Below are positions 1 through 7,372 of a stretch of 64,000 bases of DNA, piece after piece. This stretch comes from Weissella muntiaci (GTDB taxonomy: Bacteria > Bacillota > Bacilli > Lactobacillales > Lactobacillaceae). The first letter of the stretch is position 1. Each line of letters opens with the position of its first letter. The stretch spans positions 62,001 to 126,000 of the forward strand of contig NZ_SDGZ01000014.1 in assembly GCF_008107635.1 (NCBI RefSeq), given 5' to 3'. The notes under the pieces were generated by a model. The model searched no databases and was not told the origin of the DNA. It was given only the letters and a program-made list of their open reading frames with translations. The translations under genes were made by a program, and so were the position numbers.

Positions 1-613
1 ATAATGTTGCTAAAATTGCAACACCAAAACCACCGTTCTGCGCAGTTGCCACTTGATGCACCGTCTGCCCTAATGCATCAACCTTACCAAAGAACAAACC
101 ATACCCAATCAAAACTGCAATTGGGATCAACTTAATCGAAGTTGTAAGCACCTGAAAGCCAGCGGCCACCCGATTCTCCAATAAATTGATCGTCACTACA
201 AACAAAATATAAATCACCGCAATCCAACTAGCATCACGAGGCGCCAAACCCAAGAAATTAGCTGTCAGGAATGCTGCATAACCAGCGATTGCCGCAATCA
301 CAGCTGGCGCATAAACAATCACTTGCATCCAACCTGTCAGAAAACCAGCAGTTGGACCATATAATGATTCGATATATGAATAAAGGCCTCCTGTCTTTGG
401 CAAACGAGCTCCTACTTCAGCAATCGATAATGCTGCCGCCAAAGTAATCACTCCGCCTGTTAACCAAGCTAATAATGCCATCGTCGAGGAACCTGCATCC
501 TGCAGGACACCCGCTTGTTTAAAGAAGATCCCTGAACCAATCACAGTCCCAATCACCAGGGCTAACCCTGACCAAATTCCCATCGAACGCTTTAACTCTA
601 TCTGTTCTTGCAT
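1..613 (-). CDS. APC-family amino acid permease, 5' part (runs off the window)
   Basis: Minus-strand reading from the ATG at 613 stays open to the window edge, giving about 204 residues. The N-terminus has the APC-superfamily pattern: a short basic start, then GLALVIGTVIGSGIFF (the helix-1 GSGIF motif), followed by several hydrophobic helices. This type imports or exchanges amino acids across the cytoplasmic membrane, and the sequence is closest in feel to SteT/LAT-type exchangers. The substrate is not readable from the sequence. A leader-peptide attenuator with Asp and Asn codons lies directly upstream, so the substrate may be related to Asp or Asn (inference). The C-terminal half is outside the window. 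Confidence 0.85.
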   Translation of the reverse strand, partial: MQEQIELKRSMGIWSGLALVIGTVIGSGIFFKQAGVLQDAGSSTMALLAWLTGGVITLAAALSIAEVGARLPKTGGLYSYIESLYGPTAGFLTGWMQVIVYAPAVIAAIAGYAAFLTANFLGLAPRDASWIAVIYILFVVTINLLENRVAAGFQVLTTSIKLIPIAVLIGYGLFFGKVDALGQTVHQVATAQNGGFGVAILATL

Positions 614-642
614 AACCCACTCCTACTTTCGTCTTTCTAAAT

Positions 643-728
643 AAAAAACCACCCTAAGCCGCGGTTAGCGATTAGGGTGGTTAAGAACCAACTCTGATAA
701 GCGTTACACGAAAACGCCCAATCACTAA
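643..728 (-). promoter_or_regulatory. Transcription attenuator (antiterminator/terminator switch) before the permease
   Basis: On the minus strand an 11-bp stem (AACCACCCTAA with TTAGGGTGGTT, 682-672 with 657-647) followed by a T-run forms an intrinsic terminator 30 nt before the permease ATG. The segment at 728-717 (TTAGTGATTGGG), which covers the stop codon of the leader peptide, can pair with 665-677 (CCCTAATCGCTAA) over about 12 positions with two G-U pairs. That pairing would occlude the terminator's 5' arm. A small hairpin (GCGTT/AACGC) lies between. The geometry fits ribosome-stall attenuation: a ribosome at the stop masks the antiterminator strand, and a ribosome stalled at the Asp/Asn codons leaves it free. 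Confidence 0.75.
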
Positions 729-793
729 CTTGTGAATGAGTATGAACGATCATCATTATTATCATCAATTGAAGTTACATAAATATAAATCAT
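725..793 (-). CDS. Attenuation leader peptide with Asp-Asp-Asn-Asn-Asp-Asp
   Basis: This is a 22-codon ORF starting at 793 behind a strong ribosome site (AAAGGAG, 7-8 nt spacing). It contains IDDNNDD at codons 9-15 and ends in tandem stops TAG TGA. A consensus -10 (TATAAT, 824-819) lies about 26 nt upstream. Four Asp and two Asn codons in a row are far above chance for so short a peptide, and the stop codon sits on the antiterminator strand, so it reads as a regulatory leader rather than a functional product. A longer reading of this frame has no ribosome site at its upstream starts. Confidence 0.7.
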   Translation of the reverse strand: MIYIYVTSIDDNNDDRSYSFTS

Positions 794-917
794 AATCGTT
801 CTCCTTTTCCCGTGTAAAATTATAACATGATTAGAATTTATCATATTATTTACACATTTACAAGCGCTTTTCAATTTTTCACGAAGATTGTTTTTAGAAT
901 TCAAATAAGTGTTCGTA

Positions 918-1244
918 TTAATTGCTTTGCAATTGCGTATATACCGCAATAACATCTGCCAAAACTGCTGCATCAATTTTAACCGTCAGAAAGCGTCCCA
1001 TTGGTGTGATTGTGTGCCGCTTCTTAAAAGCTAACTCATTAATGGCTACCAGCATCACAGTCAAACCATTTTCAGTCAAGAAAAGTTGTCCGGCATCTGC
1101 GAGCTTCCCCTTTGTGTGTTTACCAATCCGCCAACTGTGAAAATCACTCAAAGTTAACGGCCCTTTCTGTGGTTTGTAACCACCATCATTGTTCTGTTGA
1201 ACCACGACCCCAATTAATTCAGCCGTCGGATACTTGTCAGCCAT
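918..1244 (-). CDS. Small conserved protein of unknown function
   Basis: 108 residues, starting at 1244 behind a very strong ribosome site (TAGGAGGG) and an extended -10 promoter (TGCTATAAT, -10 at 1282-1277). The protein is soluble with no signal peptide or membrane segment. It reads like a compact mixed alpha/beta protein with a central HSWRIGKHTKGKLADAG stretch. I do not recognise a family. It is transcribed alone, divergent from the trans-sulfuration gene. Confidence 0.75.
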   Translation of the reverse strand: MADKYPTAELIGVVVQQNNDGGYKPQKGPLTLSDFHSWRIGKHTKGKLADAGQLFLTENGLTVMLVAINELAFKKRHTITPMGRFLTVKIDAAVLADVIAVYTQLQSN

Positions 1245-1305
1245 CGTAGCTTTCCCTCCTACAAGGTGTTAGCAAAATTATAGCACGTCCATTTTACATC
1301 AGTGC

Positions 1306-1334
1306 TTGAACCTTTGTTTGTAAACCCTTACAAT
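1306..1334 (+). promoter_or_regulatory. Promoter of the trans-sulfuration gene
   Basis: TTGAAC (1306-1311), a 17-bp spacer and TACAAT (1329-1334) sit about 36 nt before the start of the downstream gene. Confidence 0.6.
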
Positions 1335-1370
1335 GTAGTTCAATAAATAAAAGTAAGTAGGTATTTAACC

Positions 1371-2510
1371 ATGCAAATCGAAACAGCTGTCATCCATGCC
1401 GGCATCCAAGAAGATCCATTAACAGGCGCCGTCATTCCCCCCATTTATCAGACATCAACCTATCACCAAGCCGAACTAGGCGGACATGTTAAGTATGAAT
1501 ACACGCGCGGCGAAAACCCAACCCGTTTCGCGGTTGAAGCTGTTATGGCCACCCTTGAACACGGGACAGCTGGCTTTGCTTTCTCATCAGGTATGACTGC
1601 GATTCATGCCGTTCTGACGCTACTCCATAGTGGTGACCATCTGATTATAGGGACCGACGTCTATGGCGGCACCTTCCGTCTAGTTAATCGCATATTAAGT
1701 AATCTGGGCATCACAGCCACAGCTGTTGACACAAATAATCCCCATGCCGTTCAAGAAGCCATTCAACCCAACACTAAAATGTTGTATTTGGAAACGCCAT
1801 CAAATCCCCTTCTCCACGTTACCGACATCCCTCAAGCCGCTAAGATTGCCCATCAAGCACAAATGATTGTGGCAGTTGATAATACCTTCGCCAGTCCTAT
1901 TAATCAGACTCCCTTAGATCTAGGTGCCGATATAGTTTTGCACTCTGGCACCAAATATTTAGGTGGTCATTCTGATCTTATATCTGGTTTTGTCGTCACA
2001 AAAGACTCCGGCCTGACTGAACAAATCAAATTCATTCAGATGTCGATTGGTGGTGTACTATCACCCCAAGATAGCTATCTCCTACAACGTTCACTAAAAA
2101 CGCTTGCTTTACGTGTAGAGCGCCATAATTCAAATGCCAATCGCTTGGCAGAATACCTAAACAATCACCAAAAGATTGCCAAAGTGTATTATCCAGGTCT
2201 AATCAATAGCCCAGATCATCAAATAGCACAAGCGCAAATGAACGGTTTCGGTGGCATGCTGTCATTGGAACTTGTCACCGGACTTGATACTAAAACCTTT
2301 GTTGAAAGCATGCGATTGTTTACCCTAGCCGAGTCTCTGGGAGGCGTTGAGTCCTTGATTGAGGTTCCCGCTGTGATGACTCACGCCTCGATCCCACGCT
2401 CAGTTCGTCTTGAAAATGGTATTAGTGATGAACTAGTCCGCGTTTCCGTCGGTATTGAGAGTATCGATGATTTGCTTGAAGATATGCAGCAAGCCCTAGC
2501 ACAGCTGTAA
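1371..2510 (+). CDS. Trans-sulfuration PLP enzyme (cystathionine gamma-synthase/lyase family)
   Basis: 379 residues, the usual length for the Cys/Met metabolism PLP family. Visible hallmarks are the N-terminal YTRGENPTR, the cofactor-pocket SSGMTAIHAV, VAVDNTFASP (Asp near 170) and the Schiff-base lysine in SGTKYLGGHSD (Lys near 195), then the C-terminal SLGGVESL and HASIPRSVR segments. Such enzymes make or cleave cystathionine, or release H2S or methanethiol from Cys, homocysteine or Met. Sequence alone does not separate MetB from MetC/CGL. It is monocistronic, between its own promoter and a strong terminator. Confidence 0.9.
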   Translation: MQIETAVIHAGIQEDPLTGAVIPPIYQTSTYHQAELGGHVKYEYTRGENPTRFAVEAVMATLEHGTAGFAFSSGMTAIHAVLTLLHSGDHLIIGTDVYGGTFRLVNRILSNLGITATAVDTNNPHAVQEAIQPNTKMLYLETPSNPLLHVTDIPQAAKIAHQAQMIVAVDNTFASPINQTPLDLGADIVLHSGTKYLGGHSDLISGFVVTKDSGLTEQIKFIQMSIGGVLSPQDSYLLQRSLKTLALRVERHNSNANRLAEYLNNHQKIAKVYYPGLINSPDHQIAQAQMNGFGGMLSLELVTGLDTKTFVESMRLFTLAESLGGVESLIEVPAVMTHASIPRSVRLENGISDELVRVSVGIESIDDLLEDMQQALAQL

Positions 2511-2518
2511 TATAAATA

Positions 2519-2550
2519 AATAACCCGCGGATATCCTTCCGCGGGTTATT
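2519..2550. terminator. Bidirectional terminator
   Basis: A perfect 12-bp stem (AATAACCCGCGG/CCGCGGGTTATT) with an 8-nt loop lies between two convergent genes and serves both. Confidence 0.85.
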
Positions 2551-2552
2551 TA

Positions 2553-3077
2553 TTATTTACTATAAGTCAAAGTTTTTATGACTTTTCCATCTGGATTGGT
2601 AATATTGACAATCAACTTAGGGTTCTTTTCACCGGCTGATTGCATTGATGTCAAAACTTTATTTGCCATTGTTTGCACTTGATCACCATTCGTAGTCATC
2701 GCTGTATTAACCAAAAGGCTATTCAACTTCGAAGTGGTCAGTGTCTCTGTCACCGTTGAACCACTCACCGTTGCTTCAGCACTATCAAACAGACCGTTAC
2801 TTTCACTAATCAAAGTACTACTGCTTTCATTTAGCTTATCAGAGATCTCACTTGCTGAACGAGGTGCCAGTTCAACATCAGCCAAACTAGTCCCAAGCGA
2901 CGACGAACTAATTGGCGCTGCCTTGGAAACGATAGTTGCTGCTTGTCCCGCAACAACGTTTCGCTCAAACTGGACCCCTCCAAAAACAATTAGCCCGACG
3001 ACTACAACAAAGATACTCAACGACACCCAGAGTCGCTTCTTACCATGCTTTTTTTGTTTACTTCTTTGACGTTGCAT
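2553..3077 (-). CDS. Membrane-anchored extracytoplasmic protein, unknown function
   Basis: 174 residues from the ATG at 3077. The upstream GTG at 3089 overlaps the ribosome site GGGAGG itself, so it is rejected as start. A strongly basic N-terminus (QRQRSKQKKHGKKR) is followed by one hydrophobic segment at about residues 17-38, then a Ser/Thr-rich outside domain. This is a type II anchor with no catalytic motif I recognise. The C-terminus (LIVNITNPDGKVIKTLTYSK) looks like a short beta sheet domain. Confidence 0.75.
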   Translation of the reverse strand: MQRQRSKQKKHGKKRLWVSLSIFVVVVGLIVFGGVQFERNVVAGQAATIVSKAAPISSSSLGTSLADVELAPRSASEISDKLNESSSTLISESNGLFDSAEATVSGSTVTETLTTSKLNSLLVNTAMTTNGDQVQTMANKVLTSMQSAGEKNPKLIVNITNPDGKVIKTLTYSK

Positions 3078-3166
3078 ATTGCCTCCCACTTTTCACGAAT
3101 AATTGTATTATACCATCAAGACTTAGGGCTATGGTCGATTATATGTTTGCAATATTTAATGCAGCA

Positions 3167-3208
3167 TAAAAAAGCCTCCACGATCGTAATAATCTCTCGT
3201 GGGGGTTT
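3167..3208 (-). terminator. Intrinsic terminator upstream of the teichoic-acid-like pair's 3' end
   Basis: A minus-strand hairpin pairing CCACGA with TCGTGG, ending in a run of T, lies just after the stop of the gene that ends at 3216. Confidence 0.7.
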
Positions 3209-3215
3209 CAATGGA

Positions 3216-4781
3216 TTAATCTAATTCAGCGACCATCTCTTCAATGATCTGATGCTCTGGATGCTCGTTAACTAACCAATTCTGCACATTTCGTTTTTGT
3301 TGTTCTGCCAAATCGTCATTTGCCACTAATAAATGTTCAACCATTGTCAACGCTGCTTCTAGCCCGTCAACACGATGCGTCCCACTCATAATTACTTCAC
3401 CGGCCTCAGTGAAGGGAACATGGTCCGGTTTTTCAAGGAAAACAATCGGCTTATTCAAGACTTGACCCTCAAATAAGATGCTGATGCCATCTGCCAAGAC
3501 AACGTCACTAGCTGCGACTGCTGGGTAGCTACCCTCATTGATCAAATATTCGGCATTTGGCAATTCAGTCCAAGCGTTCACGAATTCATCATAGGCCGCC
3601 ACTTCAAAATCAGTTGCAGGATTTGCAATAACACTGCGTAGACTCGGATGCGGATTAAAAACCACTGACACATCAGGATGTTGTTTCGTCCATTCATACA
3701 TCCCTTGATATACCTCAACGAACGTTCCAAAGGAGAACCATCCATCAATCGAATGATGTGGCATCCAAATCAATTTCTTACGACCATGATCATCAACCGG
3801 CCACCTAGGGCTTGTTTGTCTTATTTGTAAGGCCTTCAACGAGCCAACCGCTGAAAACTTCTCTTTTGAAATGTATGTATCCTCAAGCAAATCAATCTCA
3901 GCCTTCGTCAGCGGCTCAGCAATAAAGGAACGCCAAACGTATTCATAATAATCCAACACAAACATCGGCTTCTCCAAATCGCCAGGATTACTAAGTAGAT
4001 TTTCTGTAATAACATACGCAATGTGGACCAACCTTGTCCAATTTAAGCGCTTTGCGGCAATTGACTCAGGAAAATCTGCATCCCACTCTGACTGTCGAAT
4101 TAGAAAATCTGGCTGCCAATTTTTTAAACTTACCAATGCCTGATCATCAAAATCACCAACAACTGGTTTAAAACCGGCCTCCCTTAGATATTCATCCAAC
4201 TGGTCCTTACTACCCGCTTTTTCAACATCTCTAAATATCCGATTAAGCGTAATCACCTTCATTTCAAAACGTGCATCATTTTTTAAGGCGTGCATCAGAA
4301 TCAATTGTGCATCAATTGTTTCAATCGAGTTCAGAATAAAAGCCACTCGAATCAACTTGTGTTTATGCTTTATTACAGGAGCTTGCAATTCACTCCGTAA
4401 ATCGTTAATAATGGCCATCTTTGCGTCATTACTAGCATTATTAATCAAATCCTCAATTGCCGCCTCGCGTTGCACCAACTTTAGTTCATGCTTCACATGC
4501 TCGTCTGGCACAAAATCACCAACCAAAGCTTCTCCGCGGACAAAACGTTCTGGCAAATTGAATTTGGTGGTTATCTGATGATTTTGGTCTTCAATAATCA
4601 AACAGTCATCGTCAATCCGCCAAAACCGCTCATTAAAGTTCTTGCCACCACCAAAAGAGATTTCCCCGTTCTCTTTAAACAACCACGCATTTGTATATGG
4701 GGGTATTCCAGCTTGTCCAAAAGAAAAATATTTTTCAGTTAGGAACTTATTCCAATTAAACTTTTTATTAAAGGCTGCCAT
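3216..4781 (-). CDS. CDP-glycerol glycerophosphotransferase-like protein
   Basis: 521 residues. The C-terminal half has the fold signature of TagB/TagF-type polyol-phosphate transferases: IWMPHHS (near 345), VVFNPHPSLR, then a YPAVAASDVVLADGISILFE block matching the family's SD-hydrophobic-D-S-hydrophobic-FE pattern, followed by KPIVFLEKP. Such enzymes move glycerol- or ribitol-phosphate from CDP-polyols to wall or surface polymers on the cytoplasmic face. The first ~130 residues are an extra domain I do not recognise. It lies 2 nt after a CDP-sugar/polyol cytidylyltransferase gene, which supports a two-gene polyol-phosphate unit. The exact acceptor is unknown. Confidence 0.65.
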   Translation of the reverse strand: MAAFNKKFNWNKFLTEKYFSFGQAGIPPYTNAWLFKENGEISFGGGKNFNERFWRIDDDCLIIEDQNHQITTKFNLPERFVRGEALVGDFVPDEHVKHELKLVQREAAIEDLINNASNDAKMAIINDLRSELQAPVIKHKHKLIRVAFILNSIETIDAQLILMHALKNDARFEMKVITLNRIFRDVEKAGSKDQLDEYLREAGFKPVVGDFDDQALVSLKNWQPDFLIRQSEWDADFPESIAAKRLNWTRLVHIAYVITENLLSNPGDLEKPMFVLDYYEYVWRSFIAEPLTKAEIDLLEDTYISKEKFSAVGSLKALQIRQTSPRWPVDDHGRKKLIWMPHHSIDGWFSFGTFVEVYQGMYEWTKQHPDVSVVFNPHPSLRSVIANPATDFEVAAYDEFVNAWTELPNAEYLINEGSYPAVAASDVVLADGISILFEGQVLNKPIVFLEKPDHVPFTEAGEVIMSGTHRVDGLEAALTMVEHLLVANDDLAEQQKRNVQNWLVNEHPEHQIIEEMVAELD

Positions 4782-4783
4782 AT

Positions 4784-5494
4784 CTACTCTTCTTTCTCAG
4801 AATAAAATGCTTCCGCGATTGCCAAATCAAAGGGTGTCGTAATCTTGAAATTTTGTTGCAACCCGCGAACAATTGGGACACTAACCCCATTCAAAATAAA
4901 TATTTTAGTTGCCTCAGTTAAGCCGGCTATTTCAGCGTCCGATAAATTTGCATATGCTGATTTAAACTTATTAATATTAAAAGACTGCGGTGTTTGCACT
5001 TGATACATTGTTTCGCGCTGCGGAATTACCTCAATACTATGTTGATTACCCACACCAATTGTATCAATTGCCGACAAAGCAGTTCCCGCGACACCATATT
5101 CACTAGCAAGCTCAATATTTTGAGCGATAATCGCATTCGTTAGAAAGGGTCTTACAACGTCATGTGTAACCATAATATGATCTGACGCTGAACCAAACAT
5201 CTCTTCAGCAGCCGCAACTGCATTTAAAAGCGATTCATTCCGATCCGCGCCACCCTTTATAACAGCTAAGCGTTCAATCTGCTGTGCCGAGAACCATTTA
5301 GCCAGTAATTCATTCAGCTCAGCTTCCCAATTACCAGTAATTACGATAAAAATTTTATCAAAAGTATTATTCTCTAAAAATTTTGCTACAGTATGTATCA
5401 AGATCGGTGTTCCGCTAACTGTCAAAAATTGTTTAGGCTTGTCGGCACCCATCCGTGTTCCAGTCCCACCCGCCAGAATTCCTGCAAAGTTCAT
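4784..5494 (-). CDS. IspD/TarI-family cytidylyltransferase
   Basis: 236 residues from the ATG at 5494, preceded by a G-rich ribosome site (GGGGGGATTAATAAG); an in-frame start at 5533 lacks one. The N-terminal nucleotide loop ILAGGTGTRMGADKPKQF is the family signature, and VTHDVVRPF carries the metal-binding region. The family transfers CMP to methylerythritol phosphate (IspD) or ribitol phosphate (TarI). Lactic acid bacteria generally use the mevalonate route, and the downstream neighbour is a polyol-phosphate-transferase-like gene, so the TarI role is the more likely (inference). Confidence 0.85.
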   Translation of the reverse strand: MNFAGILAGGTGTRMGADKPKQFLTVSGTPILIHTVAKFLENNTFDKIFIVITGNWEAELNELLAKWFSAQQIERLAVIKGGADRNESLLNAVAAAEEMFGSASDHIMVTHDVVRPFLTNAIIAQNIELASEYGVAGTALSAIDTIGVGNQHSIEVIPQRETMYQVQTPQSFNINKFKSAYANLSDAEIAGLTEATKIFILNGVSVPIVRGLQQNFKITTPFDLAIAEAFYSEKEE

Positions 5495-6121
5495 CTTATT
5501 AATCCCCCCATTAATTACATTACTAATTATCAAATCAAGATAGCCTTAAACCAACCTATCTTTGTCAATTCGTCTACACATTTGCAAGCAACCATCATGA
5601 CCGATTGATTCTGTTATTAATTAATTTAAATCTTTAAAAAGCTAGGCGAACAAAATAAATATCCTAGATATACTAATTCAATGTATATTTTAAAAATAAT
5701 TTTCATAAAAATAGTGTTCACCCTGAACTCTATGAAATTACGCTTGAATGGCTTATCTATACTCAATATAAGCCTGTCAATATATATAATATCAGGTTTC
5801 TTTCAGCAAACAAAATATTATTCTACTATTTCTAGAGAATATTAAGACAAATATATCGTTCGACTTATCGTATTCCCAAACGGATTACAAACAAAAAACC
5901 GATCCATAAGCTAAGCGCTCAAGATCGGTTTTTTAATGAAAAATTCGCGGATAGCGACGAAGGAAGCTTACTTAGCTTCCAAGTTATCCGTTTCTTTTGA
6001 AACTTCATATATTAGCCTTTATTTAAACATTCGTCTTTAAACGAAGCAAAAAAGCTCGGGTTCAGTTCAATGATGTAAATCAAACTTTTTTCTATCGCTG
6101 TAAGTAGTAGAGAAAATTATA
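5495..6121. other. AT-rich gene-free stretch with one hairpin
   Basis: No supportable coding region is seen on either strand. A bidirectional terminator-like hairpin (AAAAAACCGATC with GATCGGTTTTTT, 5893-5934) lies in it. A 20-bp element, GAAGCTTACTTAGCTTCCAA, at 5963-5982 is identical to the 3' end of the small gene at 11549. The stretch looks like decayed intergenic DNA at the edge of the bacteriocin locus. Confidence 0.5.
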
Positions 6122-6291
6122 ATGAGAATCAACAAATTACTGCTTGGTTCATTCTTAATTGCCTTTTTAGAATAGTAATGTTTTCAGCCGCTAATATAAC
6201 AGCAAATTACGATTCAAGTACTTCAATTATATTTGAATCCAACACTGATCCAACCAATAATTTCAGAAAAAAGAAGGACCATCTATCATAA
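6122..6291 (+). pseudogene. Remnant of a secreted (WxL-like) surface protein
   Basis: A plus-strand start (MRINKLLLGSFLIAFLE, TAG at 6173-6175) reads as a truncated signal peptide. It continues in another frame from 6178 with FSAANITANYDSSTS and then IIFESNTDPTNNF, ending at TAA 6289-6291. The order signal peptide, Ala-Ala cleavage-like site and a F-x-x-NTDPTN element resembles the N-terminus of WxL-domain surface proteins. The rest of such a protein is absent and the frame is broken, so this is a fossil. The assignment is tentative. Confidence 0.35.
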
Positions 6292-6302
6292 GTAGTCCTT
6301 CT
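6267..6302 (-). terminator. Terminator of the bacteriocin operon
   Basis: Minus-strand stem AGAAGGAC/GTCCTTCT followed by a T-run, about 150 nt after the immunity gene. No other terminator is visible between them. Confidence 0.6.
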
Positions 6303-6453
6303 AATTCAAAATCATTTATCGTCTCGTACATAATGTAAGAAACAATAATTTCTTTAAAAGCCCAACTAAAAATACAAAGTATAACGTGCTTTAAATATCG
6401 CTGTAAAAGCAACTAATTACCGGTGCGATTGAGTTAACTTCAACCGGCATAGT

Positions 6454-6759
6454 CTAGTCTAAATAACTGCGGTTTACCAACATTGATCCTCTGTTAGTTC
6501 CAAGCGGGGCAATTTTATTTAAAATCGGTCCTAACTTATCATAGAATTCCGATGCACTAGCTGTAAGATTCACTTTTAATGATTCTTGTTGAAACGTTGC
6601 CATCACTTGATTAATCACACCTACGGGATACCGCCCCGATTCGATATCCTGTTTAGCATATACGCCAATTTTGCGTTCACGTTCCGTTATTGATGGATCT
6701 AAAATAAAATCATATAGTAAATTCAAAAACACCGTCTCATTTTTAGTTAACTTACCCAT
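6454..6759 (-). CDS. Bacteriocin immunity protein
   Basis: 101 residues, soluble, mostly helical by eye, without signal peptide. The size, charge pattern and the segments LLYDFILDPSITERERKIGVYAKQDIES and INQVMATFQQESLKV fit the four-helix immunity proteins of class II bacteriocins (the EntA/LciA-type group). These act inside the producer and block killing through the mannose PTS. It begins 6 nt after the stop of the bacteriocin gene, the classical structural-gene/immunity pairing. Confidence 0.8.
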   Translation of the reverse strand: MGKLTKNETVFLNLLYDFILDPSITERERKIGVYAKQDIESGRYPVGVINQVMATFQQESLKVNLTASASEFYDKLGPILNKIAPLGTNRGSMLVNRSYLD

Positions 6760-6765
6760 ATCATA

Positions 6766-6981
6766 TTAATGTTGGCGACCAAAACCAGCGCCAGCTCCTC
6801 CCCAGCCATTACTAATTACTCCAAATACAGCATCAGCTGCACCTTTAGTTACTACATACTTGTAGCGTCCATTTTTGTCACGTGTCAAGTATCCATTGGC
6901 ACCATTAAAAATTGCTTGCCCACCTGTTACAGTGTTCAAATCATCAGCAACCATAGATTCAAAATTATCCAAATTCCTCAT
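6766..6981 (-). CDS. Class IId (lactococcin A-like) bacteriocin precursor
   Basis: 71 residues. The first 21 (MRNLDNFESMVADDLNTVTGG) are a double-glycine leader, leaving a mature peptide of 50 residues starting QAIFNGANG. The mature peptide has no cysteine, and its C-terminus NGWGGAGAGFGRQH closely parallels NGWMGGAAGGFGLHH of lactococcin A; KYVV also matches KYVY. Lactococcin A-type peptides permeabilise sensitive cells through the mannose-PTS membrane components. The leader is expected to be removed after Gly-Gly by the C39 peptidase exporter encoded upstream. A ribosome site (AAAGAGG) lies 8 nt before the ATG. Confidence 0.9.
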   Translation of the reverse strand: MRNLDNFESMVADDLNTVTGGQAIFNGANGYLTRDKNGRYKYVVTKGAADAVFGVISNGWGGAGAGFGRQH

Positions 6982-7051
6982 TACACAAACCTCTTTATAA
7001 ATTATTTATCCTACAATAAGTAATTATAAACTCAATTTACAGACGAATTTG

Positions 7052-7333
7052 TTACCAACTGTAACATTCGATTTTAACAATATCATCTATGGTTCTATCA
7101 AAAAAAATTGATAGCGCCATGATTATGTCTAATGAGGGTATTCTCTTCCCCTCCTCATATAATGTAACAGACACTCTTGAGATATGCAGTTCATCCGCTA
7201 ACTCTTCTTGTGTCATACCTTTGTGTATTCTCAACATCTTGATATTCACTGCCAACTTATTCCCATTACCACCAATTATATTAGCAATTTCACTACTACT
7301 CAGATTTGAAAAATCAGATAACATTTCAAACAT
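7052..7333 (-). CDS. XRE-family HTH regulator with an N-terminal double-glycine leader-like segment
   Basis: 93 residues behind a ribosome site (AGAGGTG). Residues 1-22 (MFEMLSDFSNLSSSEIANIIGG) match the double-glycine leader pattern (F..LS..E(I/L)..I.GG) better than the bacteriocin's own leader does. From about residue 26 a complete XRE/Cro helix-turn-helix follows: NIKMLRIHKGMTQEELADEL, ISRVSVTLYEEGKRIPS, then a dimerising tail ending FFDRTIDDIVKI. No methionine separates leader and HTH, so the leader is part of the translated protein. The gene lies between the HlyD-like gene and the bacteriocin gene in the same direction. The HTH call is secure. Whether the leader is cleaved or exported is inference. 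Confidence 0.85.
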   Translation of the reverse strand: MFEMLSDFSNLSSSEIANIIGGNGNKLAVNIKMLRIHKGMTQEELADELHISRVSVTLYEEGKRIPSLDIIMALSIFFDRTIDDIVKIECYSW

Positions 7334-7372
7334 AATACACCTCTACTTCTACTGATTAACTTAACCACCGTC

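Noticed and set aside
643-690. T-box riboswitch before the permease
   Set aside because: AGGGTGG and ACCGCG-like pieces occur, but not in the T-box order on the permease strand, and no specifier stem is present. The leader-peptide model explains the elements.
861-880. CcpA (cre) site upstream of the leader peptide
   Set aside because: GAAAAGCGCTTGTAA resembles cre but needs one base removed and has several mismatches.
725-976. An 83-codon minus-strand protein
   Set aside because: Its upstream starts have no ribosome site; only the last 22 codons sit behind a strong one, and they form the attenuation leader.
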